Assembly: GCA_001983455.1 (NCBI GenBank)
Contig: LJDB01000007.1
Coordinates: 1 to 52,453 of the forward strand
DNA length: 52,453 nucleotides
Origin: Candidatus Epulonipiscium fishelsonii
GTDB taxonomy: Bacteria > Bacillota > Clostridia > Lachnospirales > Cellulosilyticaceae
Direction of reading: 5' to 3'
The translations under genes were made by a program, and so were the position numbers. The stretch's first letter is position 1; every line of letters starts with the position of its first letter. Shown here in pieces: positions 43,666 to 52,453 of the stretch. Under the pieces are notes generated by a model. It worked only from the letters and a program-made list of their open reading frames with translations. It did not search any database and was not told the DNA's origin.

Positions 43666-44301
43666 ATGAAGAAAGATAAAGACGCTTCAAAAACTAATGA
43701 AGAAATTGAAAAAAACACTGAAGAGATAGAAAAAACAGATTCTAAAATAGATGAAAACGAGTCTACTGAAAAAGAATCTGAAGAAACTACTGAAAAAGCA
43801 GCTTCAAAAAATACTAAGAAAACTACTGAAGAAAATTCAGATAAAAAAGATAAAGAGGACAAAGCTACAAAAGCTGAAGAAACTGATAAGTCAAAAGAAT
43901 ACATTGAAAAATATCAAAGGCTTATGGCTGATTTTGAAAATTACCGCAAACGTAATGATAAAGAGAAGCTTGAAACTTATGATCGTGCTGTATCAAATAC
44001 AGTAAAAGAACTGTTGACTGTAATTGATAATTTTGAGCGAGCATTAAAGCAAAAATGTGAAGATAAAGAATTTTATGATGGTGTATCAATGATTTATAAA
44101 CAAATTTTCAGTGCCTTAGAAAAATTAGGTGTTGAGCCAATTGATGCAGTTGATGAAGAATTTGATCCAAATCTTCACAATGCAATATTCCATGTTGATG
44201 ATGAAAAATATGGAAAAAATGTAATTATTGAAGAAATGCAAAAAGGATATATGTTTAAAGGAAAAGTAATAAGACATAGTCTTGTGAAAGTAGCTAATTA
44301 A
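43666..44301 (+). CDS. grpE: nucleotide exchange factor GrpE
   Basis: A 211-residue co-chaperone that releases ADP from DnaK. The long N-terminal acidic/lysine-rich coiled coil (about 1-85) is followed by the conserved EKYQRLMADFENYRKRNDKEK and a C-terminal beta domain (VEPIDAVDEEFDPNLHNAIF, GYMFKGKVIRHSLVKVA). No ribosome site lies directly before the ATG. The only strong one is at 43591 across a hairpin. The next ATG, in LMADFENYRKR, is too far inside to be the start. Confidence 0.93.
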   Translation: MKKDKDASKTNEEIEKNTEEIEKTDSKIDENESTEKESEETTEKAASKNTKKTTEENSDKKDKEDKATKAEETDKSKEYIEKYQRLMADFENYRKRNDKEKLETYDRAVSNTVKELLTVIDNFERALKQKCEDKEFYDGVSMIYKQIFSALEKLGVEPIDAVDEEFDPNLHNAIFHVDDEKYGKNVIIEEMQKGYMFKGKVIRHSLVKVAN

Positions 44302-44348
44302 ATTTTAAAAAATAAAAAGACATATTTAAATATTAGGAGGAAATTAGA

Positions 44349-46178
44349 ATGGGAAAAATAATAGGAATTGACTTAGGAACAACAAACTCTTGTGTATCAG
44401 TAATGGAAGGTGGAAAACCAGTAGTTATAGTAAATGCTGATGGTGGAAGAACAACTCCATCAATTGTAGCATTCACAAAAGATGGTGAAAGACTAGTTGG
44501 AGACACTGCAAAACGTCAAGCAATTACAAATCATGACCGCACTATTTCATCAATAAAAAGATATATGGGTTCTGACCATAGAGTAAATATTGACGGCAAA
44601 GCATATTCACCACAAGAAATTTCAGCTATTATACTACAAAAATTAAAAGCAGACGCAGAAGCTCACCTTGGTGAACCAATAACAGAAGCAGTTATTACTG
44701 TACCAGCATATTTTACAGATTCACAACGTCAAGCAACCAAAGATGCAGGTCGTATTGCTGGGTTAGATGTAAAACGTATTATAAATGAACCAACAGCAGC
44801 AGCACTAGCATATGGACTTGAAAATGAACAAGAACAAAAAATTATGGTTTATGACCTTGGTGGAGGAACATTTGACGTATCCATTATAGAAATTGGAGAT
44901 GGAGTAATCGAAGTTCTTGCAACAAGTGGAGATAATCACCTTGGTGGTGATGATTTTGACCAAAGAGTTATTAAATATCTTACTGATGAGTTTAAGAAAA
45001 AAGAAGGTGAAGATATTACAAATGACAAAATGGCAATGCAACGTGTTAAAGAAGCAGCTGAACAAGCTAAAAAAGAACTTTCAACTAAAACTACAACACA
45101 AGTACTAATTCCATTTATTTGTGCTAGTGGTAAAAACTTAGATGTAACAATTTCAAGAGCTAAATTTAATGAGCTAACAAATGACTTAGTACAAAGAACT
45201 CTTACACCTGTAAAAAATGCATTAAAAGACGCTGACTTAAATGCTTCTGAAATTAGTAAAGTATTATTAGTAGGAGGTTCAACTCGTATACCAGCTGTTC
45301 AAGAAGAAGTTAAAAAAATAGTTGGAAAAGATCCATTTAAAGGAATTAACCCTGACGAATGTGTTGCTGTTGGAGCTGCAATTCAAGGTGGAAAACTTGC
45401 TGGAGATGTTGGGGCAGGAGATATTCTTTTACTTGATGTTACACCTCTTACACTAGGTATTGAAACACTAGGTGGAGTAGCAACACCTCTTATTCCAAGA
45501 AATACTACTATACCAGCTAAGAAAAGCCAAGTATTTTCAACAGCAGCAGATAACCAACCAGCGGTTGATATCAGTGTTGTTCAAGGTGAACGCCAAATGG
45601 CTAAAGATAATAAATCTCTAGGAAACTTTAAACTTGATGGAATTATGCCAGCACCAAGAGGAGTTCCTCAAATTGAAGTAACATTTGATATTGACGCAAA
45701 TGGTATAGTTAAAGTTTCAGCTAAAGACCTTGGAAGCGGAAAAGAACAACAAATCACTATTACAGCAAGCACAAATCTTTCTGAAGATGAAATAGATAAA
45801 GCTATTAAAGACGCTGAAGAAAATGCTGCTGCAGATAAAAAACGTAAAGAAGCAATTGATACAAAAAATGAAGCTGATAACATGTTATTCCAAACTGAAA
45901 AAATGGTTGGAGAAATGGCAGATAAACTTGATCCTGCAGACAAAGCAAACATTGATGTGAAACTTAATGCGTTAAAAGATATTACTGAAAAAGTAAATAT
46001 TGATTCAATTAGTGATGCAGAAGTTGAAGCTCTTAAAAATGCAAAAGACGAATTAACAGCAGTATTCCATGAAATCTCACAAAAAATGTACTCTCAAACA
46101 GCAGGGCAACCAGATGTTGAACCAACATATGGTCCACAAAATGACGATATAATTGATGCTGATTTTAAAGAAGAATAG
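44349..46178 (+). CDS. dnaK: chaperone protein DnaK
   Basis: A 609-residue Hsp70. The ATPase domain starts [21 protein letters not shown] and includes [13 protein letters not shown] and [13 protein letters not shown]. The substrate-binding domain follows [15 protein letters not shown], and the tail ends [17 protein letters not shown] precedes the ATG 47 bp after grpE, so it is in the CIRCE-controlled operon. Confidence 0.98.
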   Translation: MGKIIGIDLGTTNSCVSVMEGGKPVVIVNADGGRTTPSIVAFTKDGERLVGDTAKRQAITNHDRTISSIKRYMGSDHRVNIDGKAYSPQEISAIILQKLKADAEAHLGEPITEAVITVPAYFTDSQRQATKDAGRIAGLDVKRIINEPTAAALAYGLENEQEQKIMVYDLGGGTFDVSIIEIGDGVIEVLATSGDNHLGGDDFDQRVIKYLTDEFKKKEGEDITNDKMAMQRVKEAAEQAKKELSTKTTTQVLIPFICASGKNLDVTISRAKFNELTNDLVQRTLTPVKNALKDADLNASEISKVLLVGGSTRIPAVQEEVKKIVGKDPFKGINPDECVAVGAAIQGGKLAGDVGAGDILLLDVTPLTLGIETLGGVATPLIPRNTTIPAKKSQVFSTAADNQPAVDISVVQGERQMAKDNKSLGNFKLDGIMPAPRGVPQIEVTFDIDANGIVKVSAKDLGSGKEQQITITASTNLSEDEIDKAIKDAEENAAADKKRKEAIDTKNEADNMLFQTEKMVGEMADKLDPADKANIDVKLNALKDITEKVNIDSISDAEVEALKNAKDELTAVFHEISQKMYSQTAGQPDVEPTYGPQNDDIIDADFKEE

Positions 46179-46235
46179 GATAATAGATGAAGATTATTAA
46201 ACTTCATTTATTATAGCGATTAACGTAAAAGTCAA

Positions 46236-46262
46236 AGAGCCAAATTCTCTTTGGCTTTTATT
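46236..46262 (+). terminator. terminator after dnaK
   Basis: A 9-bp stem (46236-46244 with 46250-46258), TTCTC loop, then TTATTCGTGATAA (46258-46270), the reverse complement form of the motif found at other hairpins. Confidence 0.8.
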
Positions 46263-46390
46263 CGTGATAACAGATTTAAATATAAAAAACGTCTTGAAAC
46301 AAGCGTAATAAGATTGTTAATTGGTTCGTTGGAAGTATTGATAGTGGATTAGAGGAAATTATTATTTAACGATGGTAGTTTTAGTATAGG

Positions 46391-46419
46391 TTGATTTCGG
46401 TCTAATTTGTTAGTATAAT
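46391..46419 (+). promoter_or_regulatory. separate promoter of dnaJ
   Basis: TTGATT at 46391-46396 and TATAAT at 46414-46419 with 17-bp spacing, 30 bp before the dnaJ ATG. No CIRCE accompanies it. Confidence 0.85.
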
Positions 46420-46448
46420 GTAAAAGAAAATATAAATGGTGGTGCAAA

Positions 46449-47627
46449 ATGGAAAAAAGAGATTATTATGAAATATTAGGAGTACAAAAAGGAGCAACTG
46501 AATCTGATTTAAAAAAAGCTTATAGAAAGTTAGCTAAAAAATATCATCCAGACACAAACCCTGATAATAAAGAAGCAGAAGCAAAATTTAAAGAAGCTTC
46601 AGAAGCATATGAAGTGTTAAGTGATGCTGATAAACGTGCAGCTTATGATAGATATGGACACAATGCATTTGATCAAATGGGCGGTGCTGGTGGATTTGGT
46701 GGATTTGGCGGATTTAGTGGTGCTGGATTTGACTTTGAAGATATATTTGGAGGTGCATTTGGAGATATATTTGGAAATACAAGATCTTCAAGAGGTGGAA
46801 GACGTGGTCCAAGACCAGGGGCTGATATTCACCAAAATATGCAAGTTGAATTTGAAGAAGCAGCATTTGGAGCAGAAAAAGAAATTCAAATAGCAACCAC
46901 AGAAACTTGCCCAACCTGTAATGGAACAAAAGCAAAACCAGGAACTCAAACAGAAACATGTACAAAATGTGGTGGTAGTGGTCAAATTCGTGTTACACAA
47001 AAAACAATCTTGGGCTCAATGCAAAGTGTACAAACATGTGATGCTTGTAATGGAGAAGGAAAAATTATTAAAGAAAAATGTACTACTTGTAAGGGACAAG
47101 GCCGTATAAAAGTAACAAAGAAAATAACAGTCACAATTCCAGCTGGAATTGACAATGGTCAAACTATAAGACTTAGTGGAAAAGGTGAAGTTGGTGAGGT
47201 TGGAGCACCAAATGGTGATTTATTAATTACGATATATATTAAGCCTCATGAAATATTTAAACGTGAAGGATATAGCGTACATGTGCGTATGCCTATTACA
47301 TTTAAGCAAGCAGTTCTGGGAGCAGAATTATCCATACCAACACTAGATGGAAATGTAAAATTTAGTATTAAAGAAGGAACTCAAACAGGTACAACATTTA
47401 GATTACAAGGAAAAGGTATTCCAAGTTTGAAAAATCGCAGACTAAGAGGTGATCAATATGTTGAAGTATATGTGGAAGTACCTAAAAATTTAACTGCAAA
47501 ACAAAAAGTTTTAATTGAAGACTTTGATAATGATACTGCTGATAAAAAACATTTGCCTGAGCAAAGTAAATTCAGAGACAAAATAGATAAGTTTGTAACA
47601 AATTTAAAAAAATTTAATAACAAATAG
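46449..47627 (+). CDS. dnaJ: chaperone protein DnaJ
   Basis: A 392-residue Hsp40 that stimulates DnaK ATPase. The J domain (1-70) has the HPD motif in [10 protein letters not shown], followed by a G/F-rich linker. The zinc domain has four CxxCxGxG-type repeats ([42 protein letters not shown]), and two C-terminal beta domains follow. It is uncoupled from dnaK by a terminator and its own promoter. Confidence 0.97.
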   Translation: MEKRDYYEILGVQKGATESDLKKAYRKLAKKYHPDTNPDNKEAEAKFKEASEAYEVLSDADKRAAYDRYGHNAFDQMGGAGGFGGFGGFSGAGFDFEDIFGGAFGDIFGNTRSSRGGRRGPRPGADIHQNMQVEFEEAAFGAEKEIQIATTETCPTCNGTKAKPGTQTETCTKCGGSGQIRVTQKTILGSMQSVQTCDACNGEGKIIKEKCTTCKGQGRIKVTKKITVTIPAGIDNGQTIRLSGKGEVGEVGAPNGDLLITIYIKPHEIFKREGYSVHVRMPITFKQAVLGAELSIPTLDGNVKFSIKEGTQTGTTFRLQGKGIPSLKNRRLRGDQYVEVYVEVPKNLTAKQKVLIEDFDNDTADKKHLPEQSKFRDKIDKFVTNLKKFNNK

Positions 47628-47651
47628 ATTATTAAATAAATTAATAGCATT

Positions 47652-47710
47652 GGGCAATCATTATGTATTTTGAGATAGCTAAATATGTATGGTTGCCCTT
47701 ATTCATGATT
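47652..47710 (+). terminator. hairpin after dnaJ with trailing motif
   Basis: A 10-bp stem GGGCAATCAT (47652-47661) with ATGGTTGCCC (47689-47698), one G-T pair, 27-nt loop. It is followed at once by TTATTCATGATT (47699-47710), a member of the hairpin-associated motif family. Confidence 0.6.
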
Positions 47711-47748
47711 GTAATTAACAAGAAGTATAAGTAATATGGAGGAATTTA

Positions 47749-48696
47749 ATGGATTATATTCAAATAGGAATTGAAACAGACACAGAGGCAGTGGAAGCAT
47801 TAAGTTATTTTTTAATTGATGAGCTTGATGCAGGTGTTGAAGTCTGTGATCCTAAAGATGTTGTGACACAAGATAAAACGCAAGTTTGGTATGACTTAAT
47901 TGATGAAAAGTTATTATCCAAGGATATGGATGTAGTTATAGTTAAAGCTTATTTTAATGAAGAAATTGATATAGAAAAGACTATAACACAAATAAAAAGT
48001 CAGTTAAATCATATTAGTCAATTTTTAAAAACTGGAACAGGCAATATTACTGTTTTAGAAATCCCCGAAGAAAAGTGGGCAAATGAATGGAAAAAATATT
48101 ATAAACCTACTCTTTTAGGAAAAAATATAATTATTAAGCCCACATGGGAACATTTTATAAATGAAAGTAATAAAATAATAGTGGAAATGGATCCTGGAAT
48201 GGCCTTTGGTACAGGCACTCATGAAACAACTGAAATGTGTGCTGAATTACTGGAGAAGTATCTCTCTAATGATAAGGCAGGATCGCTTGTTATAGATATA
48301 GGCACTGGTAGCGGAATATTAGGCATAATAGCAACTAAGTTAGGAGCAAAAAAAGTTATAGGTGTAGATATTGACCCTATGGCTGTAAAAGTTGCAACTC
48401 AAAACATTATGCTAAATAACGTTGCAGATAAAATGACTGCAGTCAGTGGAAACTTAATAGAAGTGTTAGATACTAGAGCTGATATAGTTGTATCAAATAT
48501 AATTGCAGACATCATAGTATCACTTGCTAGTGAAGTTGATAGTATTTTAAACGAAAATGGAATATGGATATCTTCTGGTATTATTAACACTAAAAAAGAA
48601 AAAGTTGTAGAAACTATATTAAATACGGGATGGCATATAATTGAAATCGAAGAAAAAAATGAGTGGATTGCTATTGTAGCATCAAGGAAAAACTAA
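47749..48696 (+). CDS. prmA: ribosomal protein L11 methyltransferase
   Basis: A 315-residue SAM enzyme that trimethylates L11. An N-terminal ferredoxin-like recognition domain (about 1-90) is followed by a Rossmann methyltransferase domain (VIDIGTGSGILGIIATKLGA near residue 185, then GVDIDPMAV). MDPGMAFGTGTHETT is the family hallmark. AGGAGG-like site upstream. It follows dnaJ as in most Firmicutes, and rsmE begins 3 bp after its stop. Confidence 0.95.
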   Translation: MDYIQIGIETDTEAVEALSYFLIDELDAGVEVCDPKDVVTQDKTQVWYDLIDEKLLSKDMDVVIVKAYFNEEIDIEKTITQIKSQLNHISQFLKTGTGNITVLEIPEEKWANEWKKYYKPTLLGKNIIIKPTWEHFINESNKIIVEMDPGMAFGTGTHETTEMCAELLEKYLSNDKAGSLVIDIGTGSGILGIIATKLGAKKVIGVDIDPMAVKVATQNIMLNNVADKMTAVSGNLIEVLDTRADIVVSNIIADIIVSLASEVDSILNENGIWISSGIINTKKEKVVETILNTGWHIIEIEEKNEWIAIVASRKN

Positions 48697-48698
48697 AT

Positions 48699-49430
48699 AT
48701 GAAAAAATTTTTTGTATACCCAGAACAAATTATAGACGATAAAATAACTATAGATGGATCTGATTATAACCATATCATCAACGTTTTTAGGTTAAAAATT
48801 AAAGATAAATTATTAATAAATGATAGACAAGGTAATGAGTTTATATGTATAATAACTAGTGTAGGGAAATTATCATTAATTGCTACTATAGAACATAAAT
48901 TTATAGTATCTACAGAACCTAAAGCAAAAATAACATTGTTTCAATCCCTTATTAAGGCTGAAAAAATGGAGCTTGTTTTACAAAAAAGCGTTGAGTTAGG
49001 TGTGTATCAGATTATACCTATTATAACAGATAGATGTGTAGTCAAATTAGAAACCTCGAAGATGGAAAATAAAATTAGTAGATGGAAAAAAATAATTGAA
49101 GCAGCATCAAAACAAAGTGGAAGAAATTTGATTCCTGAAATTAAATATCCAATAAATTTTAATGAAGTAACTGATTATACAAACGAAACTGATTTAAATA
49201 TCATTCCTTATGAAAAGGAAAATAAAATTAGTTTGAAAAATATATTAGAAACAAAATTAAAAGAAAATATAAATGTAGTTATTGGGCCTGAAGGAGGATT
49301 TACTGAAGAAGAAATATACCATATAAAATCTAATAATTTTAATTGTGTTACTTTAGGTAAAAGAATTTTAAGAAGTGAAACTGCCACATTAACTGTTATA
49401 GCCAATATAATGTATGAATTAAATGAATAA
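48699..49430 (+). CDS. rsmE: 16S rRNA (uracil-1498-N3)-methyltransferase RsmE
   Basis: A 243-residue SPOUT methyltransferase. An N-terminal PUA-like domain is followed by the knot domain with LFQSLIKAEKMELVLQKSVELGV and NVVIGPEGGFTEEEI ... LGKRILRSETATLTV. The ATG at 48699 is used, with AAGGA upstream. A longer frame from 48663 lies inside prmA. Its 3' end has a decayed second copy at 49846-49920. Confidence 0.95.
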   Translation: MKKFFVYPEQIIDDKITIDGSDYNHIINVFRLKIKDKLLINDRQGNEFICIITSVGKLSLIATIEHKFIVSTEPKAKITLFQSLIKAEKMELVLQKSVELGVYQIIPIITDRCVVKLETSKMENKISRWKKIIEAASKQSGRNLIPEIKYPINFNEVTDYTNETDLNIIPYEKENKISLKNILETKLKENINVVIGPEGGFTEEEIYHIKSNNFNCVTLGKRILRSETATLTVIANIMYELNE

Positions 49431-49570
49431 TATTAAAACGAATAACAATACGTAAATCTGGAAGACATAGTATTTTTAATGATTAAACTGAAAATGGAAT
49501 TGAGGATAAAAAAATAAGTCCAAAACCATTAGGTGTTCTTTTATGAGGTAAAAAAACATGGTGCTTATAA

Positions 49571-49616
49571 ATAACAGATTTAGTCACGTTATTCCTAAAT
49601 CCGTTATCCTGAATAA
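49571..49616 (+). other. 13-bp hairpin with trailing motif
   Basis: ATAACAGATTTAG (49571-49583) pairs with CTAAATCCGTTAT (49595-49607) with one mismatch. Its 3' foot runs into TTATCCTGAATAA (49604-49616). It may terminate the rsmE transcript, but no T tract follows. Confidence 0.5.
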
Positions 49617-49620
49617 GAAA

Positions 49621-49925
49621 AAAGCATTATAAAAAAATTGCCAAATTTTTGCTGGCGATTTTTTTGTATCATAGTACTAACAAGCAATATTTTAACTTGC
49701 AATTTTATAAGTAATAGTGAATATAATAATTATATCAATTATTGTAACTATATTATTACTATAAAGTATGATTGGATAAGATTATTTATAATCAACATTT
49801 TTCAGCAGTTTTGCAGTATAGTAGACATAATTATCGATGAACTAAAGCGTTTTAAGAAGTGAGGCTACTACATTAACTGTTATAACTAATAAATGTGTGA
49901 ATTATAAAAATTGTATGAGGAGGAA
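49621..49925 (+). pseudogene. duplication scar: MATE 5' fragment joined to rsmE 3' fragment
   Basis: 49621-49760 resembles the cheY terminator and MATE promoter region at 50311-50440. 49781-49845 (TTTCAGCAGTTTTGCAGTATAG) matches the MATE coding start at 50512-50570, and 49846-49920 (TTTTAAGAAGTGA, ACATTAACTGTTATA) matches the rsmE 3' end. The order MATE'-'rsmE is expected if a unit rsmE-cheY-MATE was once duplicated in tandem and most of the junction was deleted. No functional frame remains. Confidence 0.8.
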
Positions 49926-49930
49926 TTGAT

Positions 49931-50314
49931 ATGAAAAAGCAATATTCAAACCCAGAAGATATAGTATTTTTAACAGTTGATGATACTCAATTTATGCGTG
50001 AATTTATAAAAAGAATTTTAAAAGAAAATGGTTTTGAAAAAGTTTATGAAGCTGAAAATGGACTCGAAGCTATAAAACAATCGGGAAAATTAAAACCAGA
50101 CGTAATATTTTTGGATATAACAATGCCAAAATTAAGAGGTATAGATGCAATACAGAAAATTTTGGAAGTAAGTCCGAAGTCCAAAATCATTATGTGTTCC
50201 GCTATGAGTCAACAAAACGTGGTGGTTGAAGCTATAAAAAAAGGAGCAAGAGATTTTGTAACTAAACCCATCGATCCAGATAGATTATTAATAGCTATAA
50301 ATAAAGTATTGTAA
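49931..50314 (+). CDS. CheY-like single-domain response regulator
   Basis: A 127-residue receiver domain without output domain. The acidic pair is in LTVDDTQFMRE, the phosphoacceptor aspartate in IFLDITMP, the switch Ser in MCSAMSQ, and the lysine in FVTKPIDP. It could be the motor CheY or another phosphorelay carrier, because no che genes are adjacent. It may serve the chemoreceptor encoded at 19514-20725. AGGAGGAATTG precedes the ATG. Confidence 0.9.
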   Translation: MKKQYSNPEDIVFLTVDDTQFMREFIKRILKENGFEKVYEAENGLEAIKQSGKLKPDVIFLDITMPKLRGIDAIQKILEVSPKSKIIMCSAMSQQNVVVEAIKKGARDFVTKPIDPDRLLIAINKVL

Positions 50315-50319
50315 AAAAA

Positions 50320-50347
50320 TGCCAATTTTTTATTGGCAATTTTTTTG
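50320..50347 (+). terminator. terminator after cheY-like gene
   Basis: A 7-bp stem TGCCAAT (50320-50326) with ATTGGCA (50332-50338), preceded by seven A and followed by a run of T. A diverged copy of it lies at about 49630-49660. Confidence 0.85.
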
Positions 50348-50453
50348 TATAATGGTAATAACGATCAATATTTTAATTTCATTATTATTTGTAATTTTAG
50401 AAGTAACAGTGAATATAATAACTAGATAAAATTAAATTTGGGGGTAATAAAAA

Positions 50454-51815
50454 GTGAATGACATGACAACAGGAAATCCATTAAAATTATTTTTAACATT
50501 TTCAATACCATTATTTATAGGTAATATCTTTCAGCAGTTGTATAGTATGGTAGATACAATTATAGTTGGGCGATATCTGGGTGCACAAGCTTTGGCAGGG
50601 GTGGGCTCGACGGGGTCGTTAAACTTTATGATAAACGGATGCTTATTTGGGCTCACAGGTGGATTTTCTGTATTAGTAGCACAACGATTTGGAGCTAAAG
50701 ATGAAAAAGGAATAAAGAAAGCAATTGCAAGTAATATTGTTTTAACGATTATATTTAGTCTTGCTGTTACAATTGTAATGTTATTTTTGACGGAGCCTTT
50801 ATTACATATTATGAACACACCACCAGACATTTTTGAACATGCATATAAATACATTTCTATTATATTTTTAGGTGTTTTTACTTTAGCAAGTTATAACATG
50901 TTAGCAGGGATATTAAGAGCTTTAGGAGATAGCAAAACTCCACTTTACTTTTTAATTATTGCTTGTATTTTAAATATTTTTCTTGACATAGCTTTTATTG
51001 TAAACTTAGGTATGGGCTCTGAAGGAGCAGGATGGGCCACAGTTATTTCACAGGCAATAGCTGCTATTTTATGTTTAATTTATAGTTTCATTAAATTTAA
51101 ACAATTTAGACCTACCGCAACTGACTTTAAAGATTTAACATATTTTTATAAAATTCATTTAAAAATAGGTGTACCTATGGCATTGCAATATTCTGTAACT
51201 TCTATAGGAGTTGTAATAGTACAAATAGCGATTAACGGATTTGGTTCGACTATAGTGGCAGCGTTTACAGCGGCTTCCAGAGTACTTCAACTTATAATTC
51301 AGCCCTTACTTACATATGGCGTGGCAACTGCAACGTTTGTTGCACAAAATTTAGGAGCTGGAAGAATAGATAGAATTAAGGAAGGTGTAAACTGTATAAC
51401 TAAAATTAGCATTATAACTAGTATACTAGGAGGTTTTATTTTAGTTTTTGCGGGAAAACCGATGATTAGCTTATTTTTAGAAAACCCTGACCCAGAAATA
51501 TTATATTCAGCTCAACAAGTATTGAATTATGCAAGTGCTTTTATAATACCATTAGGATTTATTTTCGTATTTCGTAACGTATTGCAAAGTATAGGCCAGT
51601 CTTTTGTGCCAATGTTAGTTGGAGCAATAGAGTTGGTGGCTAGAGCAGTGGTAGTTTATACTTTGCCTGATATCATAGGATTTATAGGAATTTGTATTGC
51701 TGATCCAATAGCATGGGTTTCTGCAGCAATTCCCCTAGTTACGGTATATCTTTTCCAAATTAAAAAATTAGAAGCAGCTCATCCTTCTATAGAACAACAA
51801 GAATATATTTTATAG
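50454..51815 (+). CDS. MATE family efflux transporter
   Basis: A 453-residue, 12-helix multidrug/toxin exporter of the MATE (DinF/NorM) family. It contains NPLKLFLTFSIPLFIGNIFQQLYSMVDTIIVGRYLGAQALAGVG, typical of Clostridia MATE proteins, and a pseudo-repeat in the second half (GVPMALQYSVTSIG). The start is GTG 50454 behind GGGGGT. Substrate is unknown. Its 5' end has a decayed copy upstream at 49781-49845. Confidence 0.93.
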   Translation: MNDMTTGNPLKLFLTFSIPLFIGNIFQQLYSMVDTIIVGRYLGAQALAGVGSTGSLNFMINGCLFGLTGGFSVLVAQRFGAKDEKGIKKAIASNIVLTIIFSLAVTIVMLFLTEPLLHIMNTPPDIFEHAYKYISIIFLGVFTLASYNMLAGILRALGDSKTPLYFLIIACILNIFLDIAFIVNLGMGSEGAGWATVISQAIAAILCLIYSFIKFKQFRPTATDFKDLTYFYKIHLKIGVPMALQYSVTSIGVVIVQIAINGFGSTIVAAFTAASRVLQLIIQPLLTYGVATATFVAQNLGAGRIDRIKEGVNCITKISIITSILGGFILVFAGKPMISLFLENPDPEILYSAQQVLNYASAFIIPLGFIFVFRNVLQSIGQSFVPMLVGAIELVARAVVVYTLPDIIGFIGICIADPIAWVSAAIPLVTVYLFQIKKLEAAHPSIEQQEYIL

Positions 51816-51899
51816 AATATATATGCATAATTTACAATATATTACAAATAATACGAATATACAGGTTGTTAAATATAGAAATATATTAACTTGATAATG

Positions 51900-51930
51900 A
51901 ACAAGGGATTAAACATCTCTTGTTTTTTAT
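51900..51930 (+). terminator. terminator after the MATE gene
   Basis: A 9-bp stem AACAAGGGA (51900-51908) with TCTCTTGTT (51916-51924), G-T pair allowed, then a T run. Confidence 0.8.
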
Positions 51931-51975
51931 TAGTTCAACCACGCAGTCTATATTTTATAATTAGGAGGACAAGAA

Positions 51976-52160
51976 ATGCAAGTATTTTTAAGCTTATTAT
52001 TAAGTGTAAGCATGTTAGTTTTGCCAAATAAGATTTATGCTACAGAAACTTCTGTAGCACCACCAAGAAGTTACGTTGTAATGGAGCTTCAATCTGGACA
52101 AGTATTAAAAGAGCATAATATGAATGACTCAATTCCACCAGCAAGTATAACTAAAATTAT
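51976..52160 (+). CDS. D-alanyl-D-alanine carboxypeptidase, exon 1
   Basis: The first 61 codons plus two bases of a penicillin-binding-protein-5-type (DacA/DacF) carboxypeptidase that trims peptidoglycan stem peptides. A signal peptide (VFLSLLLSVSMLVLP, likely cut after YAT) is followed by SYVVMELQSGQVL and PPASITKI, with catalytic Ser57 and Lys60 (SxxK). The coding match stops there. The frame would otherwise end two codons later at TAA. In homologues the next codon is ATG (KIM), and the exon ends in AT, so a downstream exon starting with G would restore it. AGGAGG precedes the ATG. Confidence 0.85.
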
Positions 52161-52453
52161 AGAATAAGGGCGTAACACCTACTCTTTTAGGGGTGGGCAT
52201 ATAAGCCATCTCATTCAGTAAGCGTATTGGGAAACTAGTGCGTAGCCATAGTTAATATTAACTATGCAATATACTACTTGAATTGCTTGAAATCCCTAAA
52301 GCCACTCAAACTACAACGTAAGCATGAAATAAGGCTAAGCGTGAATGTTGCGAAAGCAGAAAAAATTGATTGGATGATATAAGGTTAAATCCTAAGTATT
52401 AATATAATGGGTAACTAGCAGCTAATACTCGAACAGAGTAAAGTTCAACGACT
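52161..52453 (+). other. group I intron, 5' part
   Basis: Conserved group I core elements are present in order: P-like AATTGCTTGAAA (52281-52292), then CCC and GGG (52409-52411) that would form P5, Q-like TAACTAGCAGC (52412-52422), and R-like GTTCAACGACT (52443-52453). TGC in P pairs with GCA in Q (P4). A P1 helix can be drawn: exon TTAT (52157-52160) with GTAA (52172-52175), putting the required U-G pair at the splice site. The window ends inside R, so any open reading frame in the intron (homing endonuclease, or IS605-type genes as in IStrons) is not visible. S element and 3' splice site are outside. Confidence 0.85.

Noticed and set aside
49638..49862. 74-residue open frame between rsmE and cheY
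   Set aside because: It lies wholly in the duplication scar, in a frame not used by either parent gene.
52161..52453. Group II intron
   Set aside because: The segment has group I P, Q and R elements. No group II 5' GTGYG boundary occurs at the exon junction and no domain I pattern is seen.

Overview
This is an AT-rich (about 30% G+C by eye) piece of a low-GC Gram-positive chromosome. The gene order ylxM-ffh-rpsP-khpA-rimM-trmD ... rplS ... rbgA ... rnhB and hrcA-grpE-dnaK-dnaJ-prmA-rsmE is that of Firmicutes. A class III fructose-bisphosphatase, sporulation-type proteins (YlbJ, a SpoVB-like flippase, a possible BofC-like protein), a chemoreceptor and a stand-alone CheY point to a motile, spore-forming-lineage Clostridia, perhaps Lachnospirales. 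That placement is inference. No rRNA, complete tRNA, CRISPR array or integrase gene was found.

Layout. 1-1039 is non-coding with two small tandem repeats. 1040-4541 is the SRP/ribosome operon driven by a consensus sigma-A promoter. 4542-12100 is an accessory island that splits trmD from its usual neighbour rplS. It holds a solo NADAR-like ADP-ribose-processing gene bracketed by a 73-bp duplication of the trmD 3' end, a minus-strand thioredoxin/CcdA pair behind a decayed operator region, and a KdgT permease / DUF1537 kinase / PdxA2 / LarA set for a four-carbon sugar acid. The kinase carries an in-frame TGA. 12105-18119 resumes the ancestral operon (rplS, rbgA, rnhB, a FliK/YlqG-like protein) with three signal peptidase genes interspersed. 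18245-22093 is a minus-strand group (ylbJ, a cysteine-rich PAS chemoreceptor, a glycosyltransferase). 22473-25067 is asp23/nusB/vestigial xseB/ispA/DUF212. 25297-35823 is mixed housekeeping: transporters, a HAD phosphatase, DegV, a DtxR-like regulator, a flippase, two flavoproteins and a choline-kinase-like protein. 35986-42207 holds an ECF S component, secG, rnr, hemW and fbp. 42295-49430 is the CIRCE-controlled heat-shock cluster plus prmA and rsmE. 49431-51815 holds a duplication scar, cheY and a MATE transporter.

The window ends inside a group I intron that interrupts a D-Ala-D-Ala carboxypeptidase gene one codon after its catalytic SxxK motif. Other unusual points are a structured grpE leader that displaces the ribosome binding site, a 13-nt motif that repeatedly sits at the 3' foot of intergenic hairpins, a 38-bp perfect palindrome after rplS, and a fossil tandem duplication joining MATE and rsmE fragments.
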